From Manduca sexta (taxonomy: Eukaryota; Arthropoda; Insecta; Lepidoptera; Sphingidae): a stretch of DNA of 64,000 nt. The position numbers were made by a program, and so were the translations under genes. Below the pieces are notes generated by a model. The model saw only the letters and a program-made list of their open reading frames with translations, had not been told where the DNA came from and ran no database searches. The stretch lies in NCBI RefSeq assembly GCF_014839805.1, contig NC_051130.1:3596001-3660000 (forward strand), read 5' to 3'. Shown one piece after another: positions 48,093-59,820 of this stretch; within the stretch, counting starts at the first letter, position 1; each line of letters starts with the position of its first letter.

Positions 48093-48715
48093 GACCATCC
48101 TTAAACACACACACACAACGATGACTACGTGTTTGCTATGTAATTCTTTTTAACCCACGAACGCAAAATAAAAACGCTCGGCAGCCCATAATCGGATTAC
48201 GCGCAACATCGTTAACCTTTCGGTTAATTGGGCTAAACATAAATAAATAAACGTTTTTATTTAAAACCCAACATTTAGTGATTCCCAATAATTATAAGGG
48301 GTTCATTAATTTCGTTATAGGACTCGAATCTGATGAAAATAGAATCGAGTTTTGATTGTAATGTTTTTTACGTTGTAGTCTATTTTTGTTATAAACATTT
48401 CATATTTAATTTAAGCTAAGTGTATTATAAAGAGGTGGATTAAGTATAAGTCGGGCTGTAGAAGTAATTTTTTAAACTCTGATTTTAGGTTTTCTTTCAC
48501 TAGGAAGCTATAAAGGCTGAACTGGGTATTTTTAACCCAGGAAGTGTGTTTAGCCCAGCTTGGGAGGTGAACAAAATCTACAATAATATGCAATATTATA
48601 ACATAACTAAAATAAATACTACCTCAAAAAGTGTAGTAGTACCTACTTATAGATATTGCACAATCCAAACAATATAACCATCTTTATGCACACAAAAAAC
48701 ATACATTAATTATAC

Positions 48716-48967
48716 TAAATTATAAATGCGAAAGTTTGTGATGATGGATGTATGGATGTATGTTTGGTCTTCTTTCAGGAAAAAAATAATAAACGCATTT
48801 GAATGAAACTTTACAATAATATTGGTTATACATCAGACTAATACATGGGCTACAATTTATAATGATTTTGTATAATTTGGTCATAATAAAACGATACATA
48901 TCAAGTAAATCGGAAAAAAATCTTGGCAAGACCCTTTACGCCGGCGAAGCCGCGAGCAAAAGCTAGT
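48716..48967 (+). repeat. Repeat G, full-looking copy
   Basis: Starts 'aattataaatgcgaaagttt', has 'gcatttgaatgaaac', and ends 'gccgcgagcaaaagctagt'. The CTAG|T end recalls Helitron 3' ends, but I could not establish the 5' terminus or the hairpin, so no class is assigned. Confidence 0.6.
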
Positions 48968-49111
48968 CATATAATGTGGTGTCCTCACTTTTTGTGTTCT
49001 TTGGTAGTGAAATAAAACAATAAAGTAAACAGTAAGTACCTAGTCTTGCCATAAATATTGTAATAAAGAAAAAAGAAAATTGTTAACTGCAAATAACATT
49101 TATTACTTTTA

Positions 49112-50324
49112 CAGTGTGTCAGTTTAATACATAAATATAAAACAATTAAAAATATAAAAAGCTTATTCGAAGTGGTCTCCATTGGCTGCAATACAGTCCT
49201 TTAAACGATGAGGCCAGTTATCAATAGAAGCACGCACTCTTTCCATGGGAAAATTCTTCACTGCCAATCGTATAGATTGTTTTAGGGACTCCAAATTATC
49301 ATGGCGTTTAGAGCAAGCTGTACTCTCTAAAACTGACCACAAATCATAATCCAGCGGATTAAGATCGGGACTAGACGACGGCCAGTCTTCAGCTCTGATG
49401 AAGTCCGAAACGTTCGATTCCAACCAAGACTGCGTGGACCGAGCTTTATGACCCGGCGCCGAGTCTTGCTGGAAGGACCATACTTGGTTATTGAACATGG
49501 TGATGTTAAGGGGCTTAACTACCTTCTCAAGAATGGTATCTTGATACACTTGTGCCGATGTTTTGATACCTTTTCACAAAAATATGGCTCAGTCACTCCT
49601 TCATAGCTAACACCCCACCAAACCATCACTGAAGTCGGATAATGTCCACGTTGCACTCTGTCGACTAATTGGGAAGCTTCCTTAGAGCTTTGAGCATAAA
49701 TACGGTCATTTTGTTTGTTAAAATGTTGCTCAATTGTAAAAATTTTCTCATCCGTAAACAAAATTTTTCTGTGACCTCCCTTTGCGTACCGCTTCAGTAG
49801 TTGTTTCGATTTTACCACCCTATTCTTCTTTAAATTATCAGTTAAGAAATGGCCAGTGCGTCTCTTATAGGCTGCAAGTCCTAAGTCATCTTTTAAAATA
49901 CGCGACATGGTTCTAGGTGCTATCTTCATTTCCCGAGATAAAATCTTTTGCTTTCGGACAGGATTTCTTCGAATTCTTTCCCTTACTGCTTTGACCACCT
50001 TTTTCGTACGAACACTACGTGGACGGCCAGATCTTTTCTGTCACAAACAGAGGAGGTCTCATTGTACCTATTAATAGCCCGGTACACAAACATTTTACTA
50101 ATACCAAGTGTATGGAGAGTTTTAAAAATTGCATTTGGCTCCATACCTACTTTGTGTAATGCTATCACAGCGATTCGGTTCTCTTTATCACCCCACACCA
50201 TTTTAATATCGCAAAATATTTTACAATGTATTGGCGCCAAAATGAGAAAACACAATGAACAATCGTATAAAAATGACAGATTCGAAATTCAAATGTAATA
50301 TTTTTTTATAATTAAGTGTAACAG
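49112..50324 (-). mobile_element. Tc1/mariner element, maT-like (DD37D)
   Basis: A 1.2-kb element carrying a broken transposase. The ends are weak inverted repeats (CAGTGTGTCAGTTTAAT at the left, and CTGTTACACTTAATTAT read inward from the right) flanked by TA at 49110-49111 and 50325-50326, the normal mariner target. The boundaries are inferred from these ends. At least two frameshifts make it non-autonomous. Confidence 0.82.
49163..50201 (-). pseudogene. maT-like mariner transposase, frameshifted
   Basis: About 345 codons across three frames. The start MVWGDKENRIAVIALHKVG opens the N-terminal helix-turn-helix region (to about 50040). The second frame (49998-49560) carries VRERIRRNPVRKQKILSREM and the first catalytic aspartate in LFTDEKIF. 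The third (49549-49163) carries FQQDSAPGH, the second aspartate, and SSSPDLNPLDYDLW, the third. Thirty-seven residues separate the second and third aspartates, hence DD37D, the maT type. Frameshifts fall near 50030-50045 and in an A run near 49570. The family cuts and pastes its element at TA sites. Confidence 0.85.
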
Positions 50325-50591
50325 TATTTATGGCCAGACTAAGTACAGCACAGCACACCGGAGACGTCCGCCCTGTGCCGCCAACGGCTCGGAAGTGTTG
50401 CGTTACCGTTGGGCTGTGCTGATCTTTAATATCAATACATCACATCTGTATAAATCTAATCTAAATGTCATGTTTGTTTCCATAGGGCAGTGTAATGTAA
50501 TATAGATGCGATGTAGAGTACATCGTGCCACCGCGTAATCAATTTAGAGAATATAAAAGAAAGAAGGGAGAGTCCCAACATTCCTTGTTTT

Positions 50592-50641
50592 TTTTTTTAT
50601 TGCTTAAAATGACAAGACGAGCTTGCCCTTCGCCTGATGTT
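50592..50641 (-). repeat. Repeat E, terminal fragment
   Basis: 'attgcttaaaatgacaagac' with 'gagcttgcccttcgcctgat' matches the end of the 17960 copy ('attgctttgaatgacgagac'). Confidence 0.6.
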
Positions 50642-51356
50642 CACAGTAAAATAATATGATCAGATAATGGTATGATTAAAATTTTCGTTTATTTTATTTG
50701 AAAAATAATAAGTTTTAATCATAATTATTTACTTTTCTTAATTTATTTTTATTATTTTCAGGAATTAATATCTAATAATTTATTTCTGATAGCAATTTAT
50801 TACAACCTTAGTTAATAACTGTAGTATACCGACGTTGTCAATTTCTAGCATCAACTTATTTAGACTTTATAAAGCATTTAATTTGATGCATCTGTCAATT
50901 AATGCACTGTTGATTAGTTTAACAAACAAGTTGACAAAGCTCTATAGCTAAAGTAACCATCAGTGAATTTATAAAAAAAAAAACAAATATTAAAAAGGAA
51001 CCGAATTAGCTTTTTAAACGAATACGGTAGAGTTGTTTAAAGCTTTCTTTCAGATGAGTACATTTCAAAAGACCCGGTAAAGCCCTATAATCTAATTATA
51101 TTGACACGATGCTTGGTCTCTATACAAACATTTTGATTTGATCAAGTTTATTTAATTTGGAATTGGTTATACCAATTTCAAGAGTTCAAATATAACTCGA
51201 TAAGCAAATAAACTGTTAACTCAGCATGCATTTCTATGAATAGTTGAGTTGTAATCATAATGACATTCAGTCTCCTTCAGACGGTGGTTTTGACATGAGC
51301 ATAAATGTCATGTAAAATCTATTAACATATTATAAGTAGGGTTAGTTATATTATGA

Positions 51357-51522
51357 CCCAGTGGCGGGAGGTCAAATTTTTCTAAAAGTAACCCGACACA
51401 ACTTATAGGTATTAATATGTGTGAATGCTGCAAATTGCAAGAACGATTTGCAACATTCATATTACATTCTACATAAAGAGAAGTCGGTTGGAATCGGACT
51501 ATATGGACTCTACCCATTGCTG
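51357..51522. mobile_element. MITE F, copy 3
   Basis: Begins CCCAGTGGCGGGAGGTCAAA and ends 'ctctacccattgctg'. Interior blocks 'aacccgacacaacttatagg' and 'gaatcggactatatggac' match the copies at 22993 and 30568. Confidence 0.7.
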
Positions 51523-53157
51523 TGACCAATCTTTCGTCTCCTTAGGGCATCGCACAACCACTGTTAACTAGTCGTTAAATACTATCATTTTCAATTTAAA
51601 TTTTTCTTCTGACTGCGTACCTGTGACCTCACCAGTCACATTTTTATTCAATATAAACCACTCTAAAAGTAAGCCAGTATTAATATTCGTATACAAAAGA
51701 GTTTCAATTACATTTTACAAATACTAAACAAATAGTACCTACTCCCTATAGATAAAAGGCGTATTGTTTGCAAACAGGCTTCGTAATCGATTGCGTCAGA
51801 ACGGGTCATCAGTGACGCCGGTGGGCGGTGCCGCGAGTCACCACTCAATGGCCACTTGCGTGTCATCCGACTGACACGTTTAATTGACACTATTTAAGTT
51901 CGACTGTCTTGCGCTGTTTATGCTCAATTACGCGGCTAGACTTCCTTGTTGTTTTATAGATGGCCAACAATTTTCAAATTCAAGGCCGGCACCACTTCAT
52001 GATGAGTTACTGTTCTTGAACTTATGTCAGAGTAATATGTGAGCTTGCTTTTGCCGTCTTAATATACGAACTAAAATATTTGTATTTCTTTTAAATAGCG
52101 ACATATTTCTGAGAAGCTTTCTAAACGTAGACAGAATTGTGTACGACAAGACTCCACCATATAAAAAACCTAATAAAAAAATCTAATATATGATCCGCCT
52201 AGTTGTCCTTATAAATAGTAAATAAATGAAATAATCACAACAAAATATTATTTATGAGTACATCAATTAAAAGCACAATTAACTTACATTGCTAGAAACG
52301 ACTATTCAGACAAACAAAGATCATAAGCAACTGAATCAGAGAATTAACTAACTACGTGATTAACAATAATGCGGCTTATCTACGCCAAAGCCCGGATTGT
52401 CCGCCGGACCTTTTCACAGACGATCCGGAAAACAATTTACGTCTACTAATAATAATGTCGGCGAAAATTTTTGTTTGCACGCAAGGAAGATTTTCCTTCA
52501 CATAACAAAAAGGTGAGTTTAGCTTCTTTTCGGAACATGTGGAAAGGAGATTTAATTTTATGCTGTTATTCATGTTCTTCTTAATTATGTGAAAGTAGTG
52601 CAGCGCTAATTAATATAGTTACAAATTAATATTTCGCAGATCAATCACTGTTTTGAAATGTTTAGCTATGTGGGGCAGAATATGCCGGAAATGCAGACTC
52701 TATTAAACTTTAATTTAATTCTCGTAAGTTTTATAAAATTATGAAGTGTTTTAGGATAATAGTTATATTTCTATTTTCATTTAACCGTTAGCTCAAGTTT
52801 GTACATGCTACAAAGCAATTGAGCAGAAACTGGCCATGTCCTTTATCTACTAGTAACGCCAATTAATTAGACTCAAAATTCTCCTTTCACAAGCTTCATC
52901 GCATTTGTCTTAAGACGCGATAAGACCATTAAGTGCCATTAGACTATGAACCCATACTGGATACTAAAACTGGAACCCTCCAATACTAGATTTGGAAGTA
53001 AATCATTCCTATATACGTTGAAATCAAATAAGATAAAACTAAATTATTCGATTAATATGAAAACAATAATATGAAAAATAAGAAATTAATGTGCAGGTAT
53101 TTACATATTATGATGTATTAATATTTCTTCCTACATCTTACTTATTATCTTACCAAC

Positions 53158-53420
53158 ATTATAAATGCGTAACTTAGTGAAAATGTTTCGATGTTTGTTA
53201 GTAATTAACGCAGAAAAACTGAACGGAATTGGATGAAATTTGGTATTCCGATAGATTATGTTCTAGATTGACATACAGTCTACTTTTATCCCTATAATTT
53301 GCTTCCGTGGCAAGTAATGGAATTTTTAAATATGATTTTTGAATAGATGACGCTGGAATCGTGCCGAGTTTTGTCGCCTTTTATGGCAGGAAAAGTTTTT
53401 CACGCGGGTGAAGCTGAGTG
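53158..53420 (+). repeat. Repeat G, copy
   Basis: 'cattataaatgcgtaactta', 'attggatgaaatttggtatt', 'ctacttttatccctataatt' and 'ttcacgcgggtgaagctg'. Aligns with copies at 42545 and 48716. Confidence 0.55.
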
Positions 53421-54386
53421 CGGATGCTTGTAACATCTGCAAGTAACTTTTCCATATAAACTTTAAAGATAATACGAAGATCCTATTTCATGCGAAAAAA
53501 GTTTCTAACTTTTATTCTATTAGTTGGAACTTGGAAAATACGGAATGAAACTGATGTCAACAAAATATAACAGATAGAATTTATATTATAGCATTTTTCA
53601 CATTAGCTAAATATCCAAAACAATATTCATTTAGGTGCGATTAAAAATCAATCATTTAATGTTTTATGTTTATATTCAATGTATAGAATGCATTGGTTTT
53701 ATACGCCCTCTTATAACCGCCCAAGTTATAACTTCATTCTAACAGACTTTATCAATTACGGTTATAAGGTATTATTGTCATCTTTTTTTTTTCTCGTATA
53801 AAATAATTCAAAAATCTGAGATAATAAACCTTTTATACACTGATTAAAAGAGTATATAATAAAGGTCGTGTTTTGTTATCTCTGGCAACATAAAAGCAAA
53901 ATCCTTGAATGCTTTGTTATTCTTCCACACAACAACGGAGTGATATTTTTTCCATGGACATTTTATAGACTGCAGAGTGACATAGCTTTTGTCTGAAAAA
54001 TTGCACTTCTCATGTGAAATTTTAGTTCCGAAACGGCTTTCATATGGTTGAGGTCACGAGAACAAGCTAGTTTGGTAAATTAGAATTATTGTTGATTTCA
54101 AGAACAATAGATAACAAGTCTTTACCTTTAAGTCCACTTGTATTTATAGAAGCATGAATCTATTTTTTTGTATTTGCGGCAAAAGGCTTTGTGCGTTTGA
54201 CTCTTCGGAACGTAAAGGAAGGAGAAGTCTAATAAACTACAGGAAGTAGCCACAAAGCTAAAGCAAAGCGTACGTAACATATTCATTGATTTTATAATAG
54301 ATTATAGTCAATGGAGTGAGAAATAAAATTCGACTTGTGAATTGTGATTTTATCCATGTACTTTATAATTAATAAAGATGCCAGAT

Positions 54387-54563
54387 TACACGCACACACG
54401 TGCACACATACACGTATACAAACACACGCACGCGCACGCAAGCCTTTTATCTCAGACGGGGTAGGCAGAAGTGCAACTGGTGCACCCACTTTTCGCTATG
54501 TGTGTCATGACGGAAACGGAACTTCCGTCCCATAATGTGAGGGGGACGAGCCTATCGCATAAC
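54387..54563 (-). repeat. SINE family 2, 3' fragment with CA/GT-rich tail
   Basis: 'ggtgcaccagttgcacttct' and 'ggcgataggct'-like sequence on the - strand, followed by a long impure (CA)n tract at 54390-54440. Confidence 0.6.
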
Positions 54564-55597
54564 TTAAATAATAACTTATGTATTACCTGAGCTTATATTA
54601 AATACTAATAACATATTGACAAAAATAATGATTTAGAATATACAATATAATTCATTTACTTTTCCAATATAATATAATAATTAATACGATTTTAAGTAAT
54701 TTAAGAGGCTATAATAGTTTGTCACAATGTAAGTAATAAACAGACTTTTTATATAGCTACTTACTTCTTTAGATATTCATAGCAAATATTCGCCAGTACA
54801 CCAATAATCAAATAGAGGAATGTCGAAGGCTATTCATTACTTTCACTCCGGCTGGTGGACGTTCGTTTAGGCACTTGAGCGGGTGTCATGGGATATCCTA
54901 AGCTAACAAAGACCCAACTAGGGTTGTCACGTATCCGAAATATGACCGGAATTACAAATTTGTTACTTTCTTATATGAAACGTATCTTATTGCTTTTATT
55001 ATTGTACATACTTTAAATAAACGATATTTTACATTGTTTATAAGTTTTAGTCTAATAAATTTCTAATTAACATACCATGTGTTAACCTTTGGAACTATTG
55101 CTCTAAATATAAAAAAAACTTAATTTGTGAGGTCTAAAGGCAAGTTTTATTACGAAAGCTATAACACTTGAGCGGAGACTCGATTAAATTTATTATTTAA
55201 CTAGTTGACCCGACAGACGATGTCCTGTCAACTATGAATTTGCAGCGCGCATTCCGTCAATCGCTGAAATAAACTTTTCTTAAATTTTCTAACGTTCCGC
55301 TCAACTTCCTTAATTTTTTCTTTCATAAGATCCTTCTCCTGACAATAACAAACACAATAAAAAAATGTAGTGAAATCGGTCCAGCCGTTCACGCGGGATG
55401 GCATGGCAAGGGAAATAGGGATATATTATAATGAAATAATGAAGATTTGGTTTTGCCAATCCCATCAGGTGGCTAGAGAATCACTAGCATTTGATTCATA
55501 AAGAAGCCACATATTGCAATAAGGATTACGACAACGCTACCATTCCTAAGCAAGGATCAAGTTAAATAAAATAATATATTACATATCAACGCTACCA

Positions 55598-55790
55598 TAC
55601 TTATAAATGCGAAAGTAACGCTGTCGATGCCTTCATGGCTGAATGACAAAACCAATTTTGATAAAATTTTGTATGGAAATAGTTTGAAACCCTAGGAAGA
55701 ACAAGATTATTTTTTATGCTGGAAAGATATATAGCTGGACTTTTATTTTCGTAAACCTTTTTTATTCTGGCGGAGCTGCGAGGACACCCA
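55598..55790 (+). repeat. Repeat G, partial copy
   Basis: 'cttataaatgcgaaagtaac', 'aattttgataaaattttgta' and 'tggcggagctgcgag' follow the order of the other copies; the AAAGCTAGT end is missing. Confidence 0.5.
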
Positions 55791-55861
55791 CCAATCTACA
55801 AAAATATGTCGACGGGTGAAAGACTTAACCGATTGCGACATTTAGTTTCATACCTATTTAA

Positions 55862-57145
55862 CCCGGCGAGCGTGTGGCGGGGTATGTCATACCCCCCATG
55901 TTAATTACTGGCGTATATTTTTTGTGCCTGACTTTCAAACTTATAGTCTCTTTGAGTAGCTGGAGTTACAGGGTTGCGGAAGGTAATAGTGGCGTGATCA
56001 CAGTGTCGCGGCAACCTGCATTCGAGTTACACGCTTGCAAACTGAGTTCGGGTACGTGATACCCCGCCTCATAGCTGGTGTGACAAAAACTAAAATTGCT
56101 TTTTCTGCTATTTTAACTTATTTTCTTTGTTTAATTGTAGATTTTAATAGAAAATAGATGTTGAAAATAGAAAAAACAACTTCGGTCCATGATAGAAGAT
56201 GTACTTACTAGAACAGGGTTTCGCAAACTTTTATTTAGTGCGGACCGCTAATGCCACCTTATGCGACCTTTTTGCGACCAAAGTCGTAATGTTTGGGTTG
56301 ATGTTGTTCAGTTGGATTCTTAAATTTGTTTTACTAGCAGTTTACTTCTGTATTTATTTTTAGATATACAAGAGTGCAAAAGCGTGCACTTTATAGTTTT
56401 TCTTTTAACTTTTATTTTACTTGCGGATCCCTGAGAGGGGCCCACGGGCCCCAGGGGTCCTATGTTTCGTGAAAATCAGGGCAAAGACACTAAATGGAAC
56501 TATTTCATCCTTAACTTAGGATTGTCTTTAGTTTACGAACACCTGAATATGTGAAATGACAAATAATATATATTCCGATTTATATACGTCAGAGAATTTC
56601 TTCCCAGATCAACGAATCACTTTCATCGACTCAAAATGTTCCTGGTCATTTTATTAGATGTAGACATTACCCCAACAAAAATAATCATAAGACAAAATAC
56701 TCATGAACAAGCTGAGGAAAAGCTATTAGTGTGGAGCATGCAACGTTTTTTTGCAAAAACTGCACAGATTTTATCTCCAGTTCCTAAGATGTTCCTAAAT
56801 TTTTTGTGATTTTTTAGTTTATAAAGAAAATTATTTCATATTCTATCATACGATTAAGTTTTTTTATCATAAAACTGGTTTTACTTTAGTTCCTTTTAGT
56901 TTTAAGAGACTGAAAGTGTTTGTTTGAAATTCAAAGTGACTTATTTCCATCGAGGTAAAAAATAAAATTGTTAAAATGGCGCGATTGTTTTATTTCCAAT
57001 GCATTATGATGGTATTGTCTTATTATACCAAAAATAAATAGTATAATACTTCTTCAGAAACAAGTTTTATAGCCAATTTTTTAAGGGGTATGTCATACCC
57101 TGCCTCATACCTCCTGTTACATTTTTTCACCACACGCTCGCCGGG
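55862..57145. mobile_element. piggyBac-like non-autonomous element
   Basis: Perfect 16-bp terminal inverted repeats CCCGGCGAGCGTGTGG / CCACACGCTCGCCGGG, with TTAA at both flanks (55858-55861 and 57146-57149). The CCC...GGG ends and TTAA target are hallmarks of the piggyBac superfamily. The element is 1,284 bp. The only ORF over 60 codons inside shows no transposase motif. Just inside both termini lies GGGGTATGTCATACCC (55879, 57085), and a related copy is at 56050. Confidence 0.82.
56210..56495. mobile_element. Possible hAT-like MITE nested in the piggyBac-like element
   Basis: Begins CAGGGTTTCGCAAACTTTTA followed by 'gtgcggaccgc', and ends 'ggggtcctatgtttcgtgaa' followed by aatcagggc; the two ends are weakly inverse. 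It has a GC-rich palindromic patch 'gggcccacgggccccagggg'. Resembles hAT-derived repeats, but the boundaries are uncertain. Confidence 0.35.
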
Positions 57146-57884
57146 TTAAAATCAACACGTTTTGTATCTTGTTTTAACCTACTTAAATGTTTTCGCAAAA
57201 AAATGTCGCTTTAGTCAATTAGCCTTTTAACCGTGTATATTATTGTGTTAAAATATTTTCAATCTGAATATTTCAATGTTAACCGTAACCCTATCTGTAA
57301 GTGGCAACCCTATCTCTCAACAAGTAGCCTCGAGCTATCAAATTTGATAAATCACATTCAGTTTACACACCTTTCGATTAACAAGATTCTGAGAAACACC
57401 TTTAAGCCTAACCAAAATCTATGTATTGTGAAAATATGTAGCATCGATCGTATTGAGGATTAAAATCCAATATTAAACCTACCAAATGTTTACTCGATAT
57501 TACAACATTCCTTTTACAGCGAAAATGCGCCAAAGATTTAAGGATAAGGCGTAGAAATTTTTATTTCCTATTTCAAGGGTAGTAAGGTTGTAAATATATG
57601 TATAGATATTATGTATACTGGTATATTAAGTACTCATTTATGGGTAACTAAGAAATTTAAAAAACGGTTACATCTCATCTTAAGACTTAAAAGCAGTACT
57701 ACCTTCTGCAATTGGCTTTTGTGATCTAAAAAACAATTACGAAATAAAAAACTGAGGAAAAATATATAACCAACATCCATCGCACTATAAATACGAATCG
57801 ATAGACACCTCATTCGTCAAAAGGGGCCTAGTAGGGGTACTCAAGAGTGGAACTTAAAATATATACATACATAGAGTAATGATT

Positions 57885-58098
57885 TTTATGTTTACACAAA
57901 TGCTAGATATTGAAATCAAATTATTTACGAATTTTATCGCGGTTATCTATCTAATTATTGTTTCCTGACGTTATGAAGACACCTCAGTGCGCCCCGTGAC
58001 CATGAAGGCTGCAAAGTCTTCGAAACGTCGAAAATAATAATATATATAACCGCAATAAAATCCGTAAATAGTTTTATTTCAACATACAAAGAGTGTCA
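57885..58098. mobile_element. Long-TIR MITE H, full copy
   Basis: The left arm includes 'gtttacacaaatgctagata' and 'acgaattttatcgcgg', the right arm 'ccgcaataaaatccgtaaat' and 'agttttatttcaac'. The core contains 'gccccgtgaccatgaaggct' and 'gcaaagtcttcgaaacgtcg'. Confidence 0.75.
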
Positions 58099-58544
58099 AA
58101 AACATCATCTTTCCTTACTACGCCGTAGTCGGGTAAAAATAGTCCAACATCGGAGAACAATGCTATTCCCAGACATTCACATATCTAATATGTTTATTTT
58201 GATGAACAAAACTAAAATTTTCATTGTTCGTCATAGAGAATTCAATCAATACAGAAGGGTTTGTAAATCAAGTACTTATATACTAAATACAAAATATTAT
58301 ACGCCGGCAGGCCGAAATTAAACAACCTTGCAACCCTTTACCCTTATGACTATGAGCAGAATACACAGGGCATTGTAATCGGTTCAAAGTAAAGGATTGT
58401 TTTATCTTTACGTTTGTTTGTAATAAGCTTTGTGAATTTACCTAGAGTTTGTTGGAGCCGCGCTGACCTGTTCAATAAAGGCCAATAAGCTGATAAATTG
58501 TTCACATTATTATATTGCATGCTGTACTTTGAATGTTATATTTA

Positions 58545-58605
58545 CGGATTCATAGTCCAGTGGCAGCGTGATTTTAAACTGATAACTTGGTTCGATATCA
58601 GGTAC
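58545..58605 (+). repeat. tRNA-like head (possible SINE remnant)
   Basis: TAGTCCAGTGG fits a polymerase III A box, and GGTTCGATATC about 40 bases later fits a B box. No tRNA cloverleaf is evident. Confidence 0.3.
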
Positions 58606-58857
58606 TTAAAACAGCATATTAGAGCTATTTTAATATGTTTTTATTACGTCGCGCAGATACTTACTGTCAACTTATTGCCGAAATACACTATACTTAGGAA
58701 ACTGACAGTTACTTCAACAAATTTAGTATCTTTAGAAACTATCATATATACTATATACTACCAAATAGACAGCTATTGCGCAATACCTAACATATAACTC
58801 TCTAACATTAAGTTACCTTGGTGGTTACGTACTTAATTTATCTCTTCTACCTCCTGG

Positions 58858-59100
58858 AAAGTGGTGGTAGAAATAAGGTGCCTAAGGCGTTCTCTTCCAG
58901 TCAACGTACCACCTTAACGTTGACAAAGAGAGAATGCCTTTGACATTAAGTCCGCTGGCATACATTTGTATTCAAAGTACAAATAAATAAATAAACTGAT
59001 AGTATAATAGATAGATGTTGACTGGGAGAGAACGCTTTTGGCATTAAGTCTGCTGATATATTAATATATTTACAAATACAAGTAAAGAAATAAACTCTTA
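58858..59100. repeat. Repeated 'agagaacgcctttggcatta' units
   Basis: One inverted unit near 58880 and two direct units starting near 58928 and 59027 share 'gttgac...gagagaa(t/c)gc(c/t)ttt(g)gcattaagtc(c/t)gctg' and lead into AAATAAA-rich sequence. They look like nested LINE 3' tails. Confidence 0.55.
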
Positions 59101-59700
59101 CAAACAGATAAATTTAGCTCTACAATATAACCCTTTCGATCTAAGACCAACATCAGCATATTTATCATCACTGAATAAGAAAACAAAGGCATTACGTATT
59201 TATTTGATCCACAGTATTTCGATATTCATATAAAATTCAAATGTCAATAAACATATTGATCTGAAGTACGCCTATTGAACTTTTCAAGGGGAAATTCTCT
59301 TTCATATAGAAATGGGAATGATTAAGTTCAGAAAGCAATTAGTTAGCTATAATTGTCTATTATCAATTTCCTGTACAAATTGGATCCAAACGATTTATTG
59401 CGTTGTGTTGTAATGAGATAAATTACTTTCACTACTCACTACGACTGATTCCTATCTACGTTAGTTGAATTCGATGTAAACATTTTAAAATAGGACGTAC
59501 AAAACCACTAACTTTTGCCGGGGCTCCGTCTGCGTGATAAAGTTTTCCGGGATATTATCCTGGGATAAAAATAGCCTATTGTCTCAGGAATACAAGTTTC
59601 TCATTAGTGAAAAAAACATTAAAATTGGTTTAGTAATTCCTAAGATAACTGATTTTGCAAAATAAATAAATTGAATCGAATTATAATTCACAATGAAATT

Positions 59701-59820
59701 GATAATTCACAAAGAATACACACATTGCTTTTATATAGAAAAATCAACGGTGCCGTGCTCTTGGTCGTGAACCATTTCGGCTCGGGAGGTCCGTTGCACA
59801 CCCAACTAGGGTATTGCCGC
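59701..59820 (-). repeat. SINE family 1, 5' fragment
   Basis: 'aattcacaaagaatacacac', 'ttgcacacccaactagggta' and the head GCGGCAATACCC at the right end. The 3' half is missing. Confidence 0.65.

Larger units (their letters stand above)
44781..49109. other. Repeat-rich gene-free region
   Basis: Between the tRNA-Glu and the mariner. It holds two LINE 3' fragments, a small MITE, a SINE fragment, a short hairpin, repeat E copies and a repeat G copy. No coding gene is seen. Confidence 0.65.
50327..55857. other. Gene-free region between mariner and piggyBac-like element
   Basis: AT-rich, with a repeat E end, a MITE F copy, family 2 SINE remnant and repeat G copies. GC-richer patches at 50340-50425 (flanked by CAGCACAGC and GCTGTGCTG) and 51775-51870 are unexplained. 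No coding gene is seen. Confidence 0.6.

Noticed and set aside
48716..48967. Helitron call for repeat G
   Set aside because: Only the CTAG|T end fits; the TC 5' end and a clear 3' hairpin could not be shown.
54390..54440. Possible CRISPR or satellite array
   Set aside because: It is an impure CA/GT microsatellite at a SINE tail; no spacer-repeat order.
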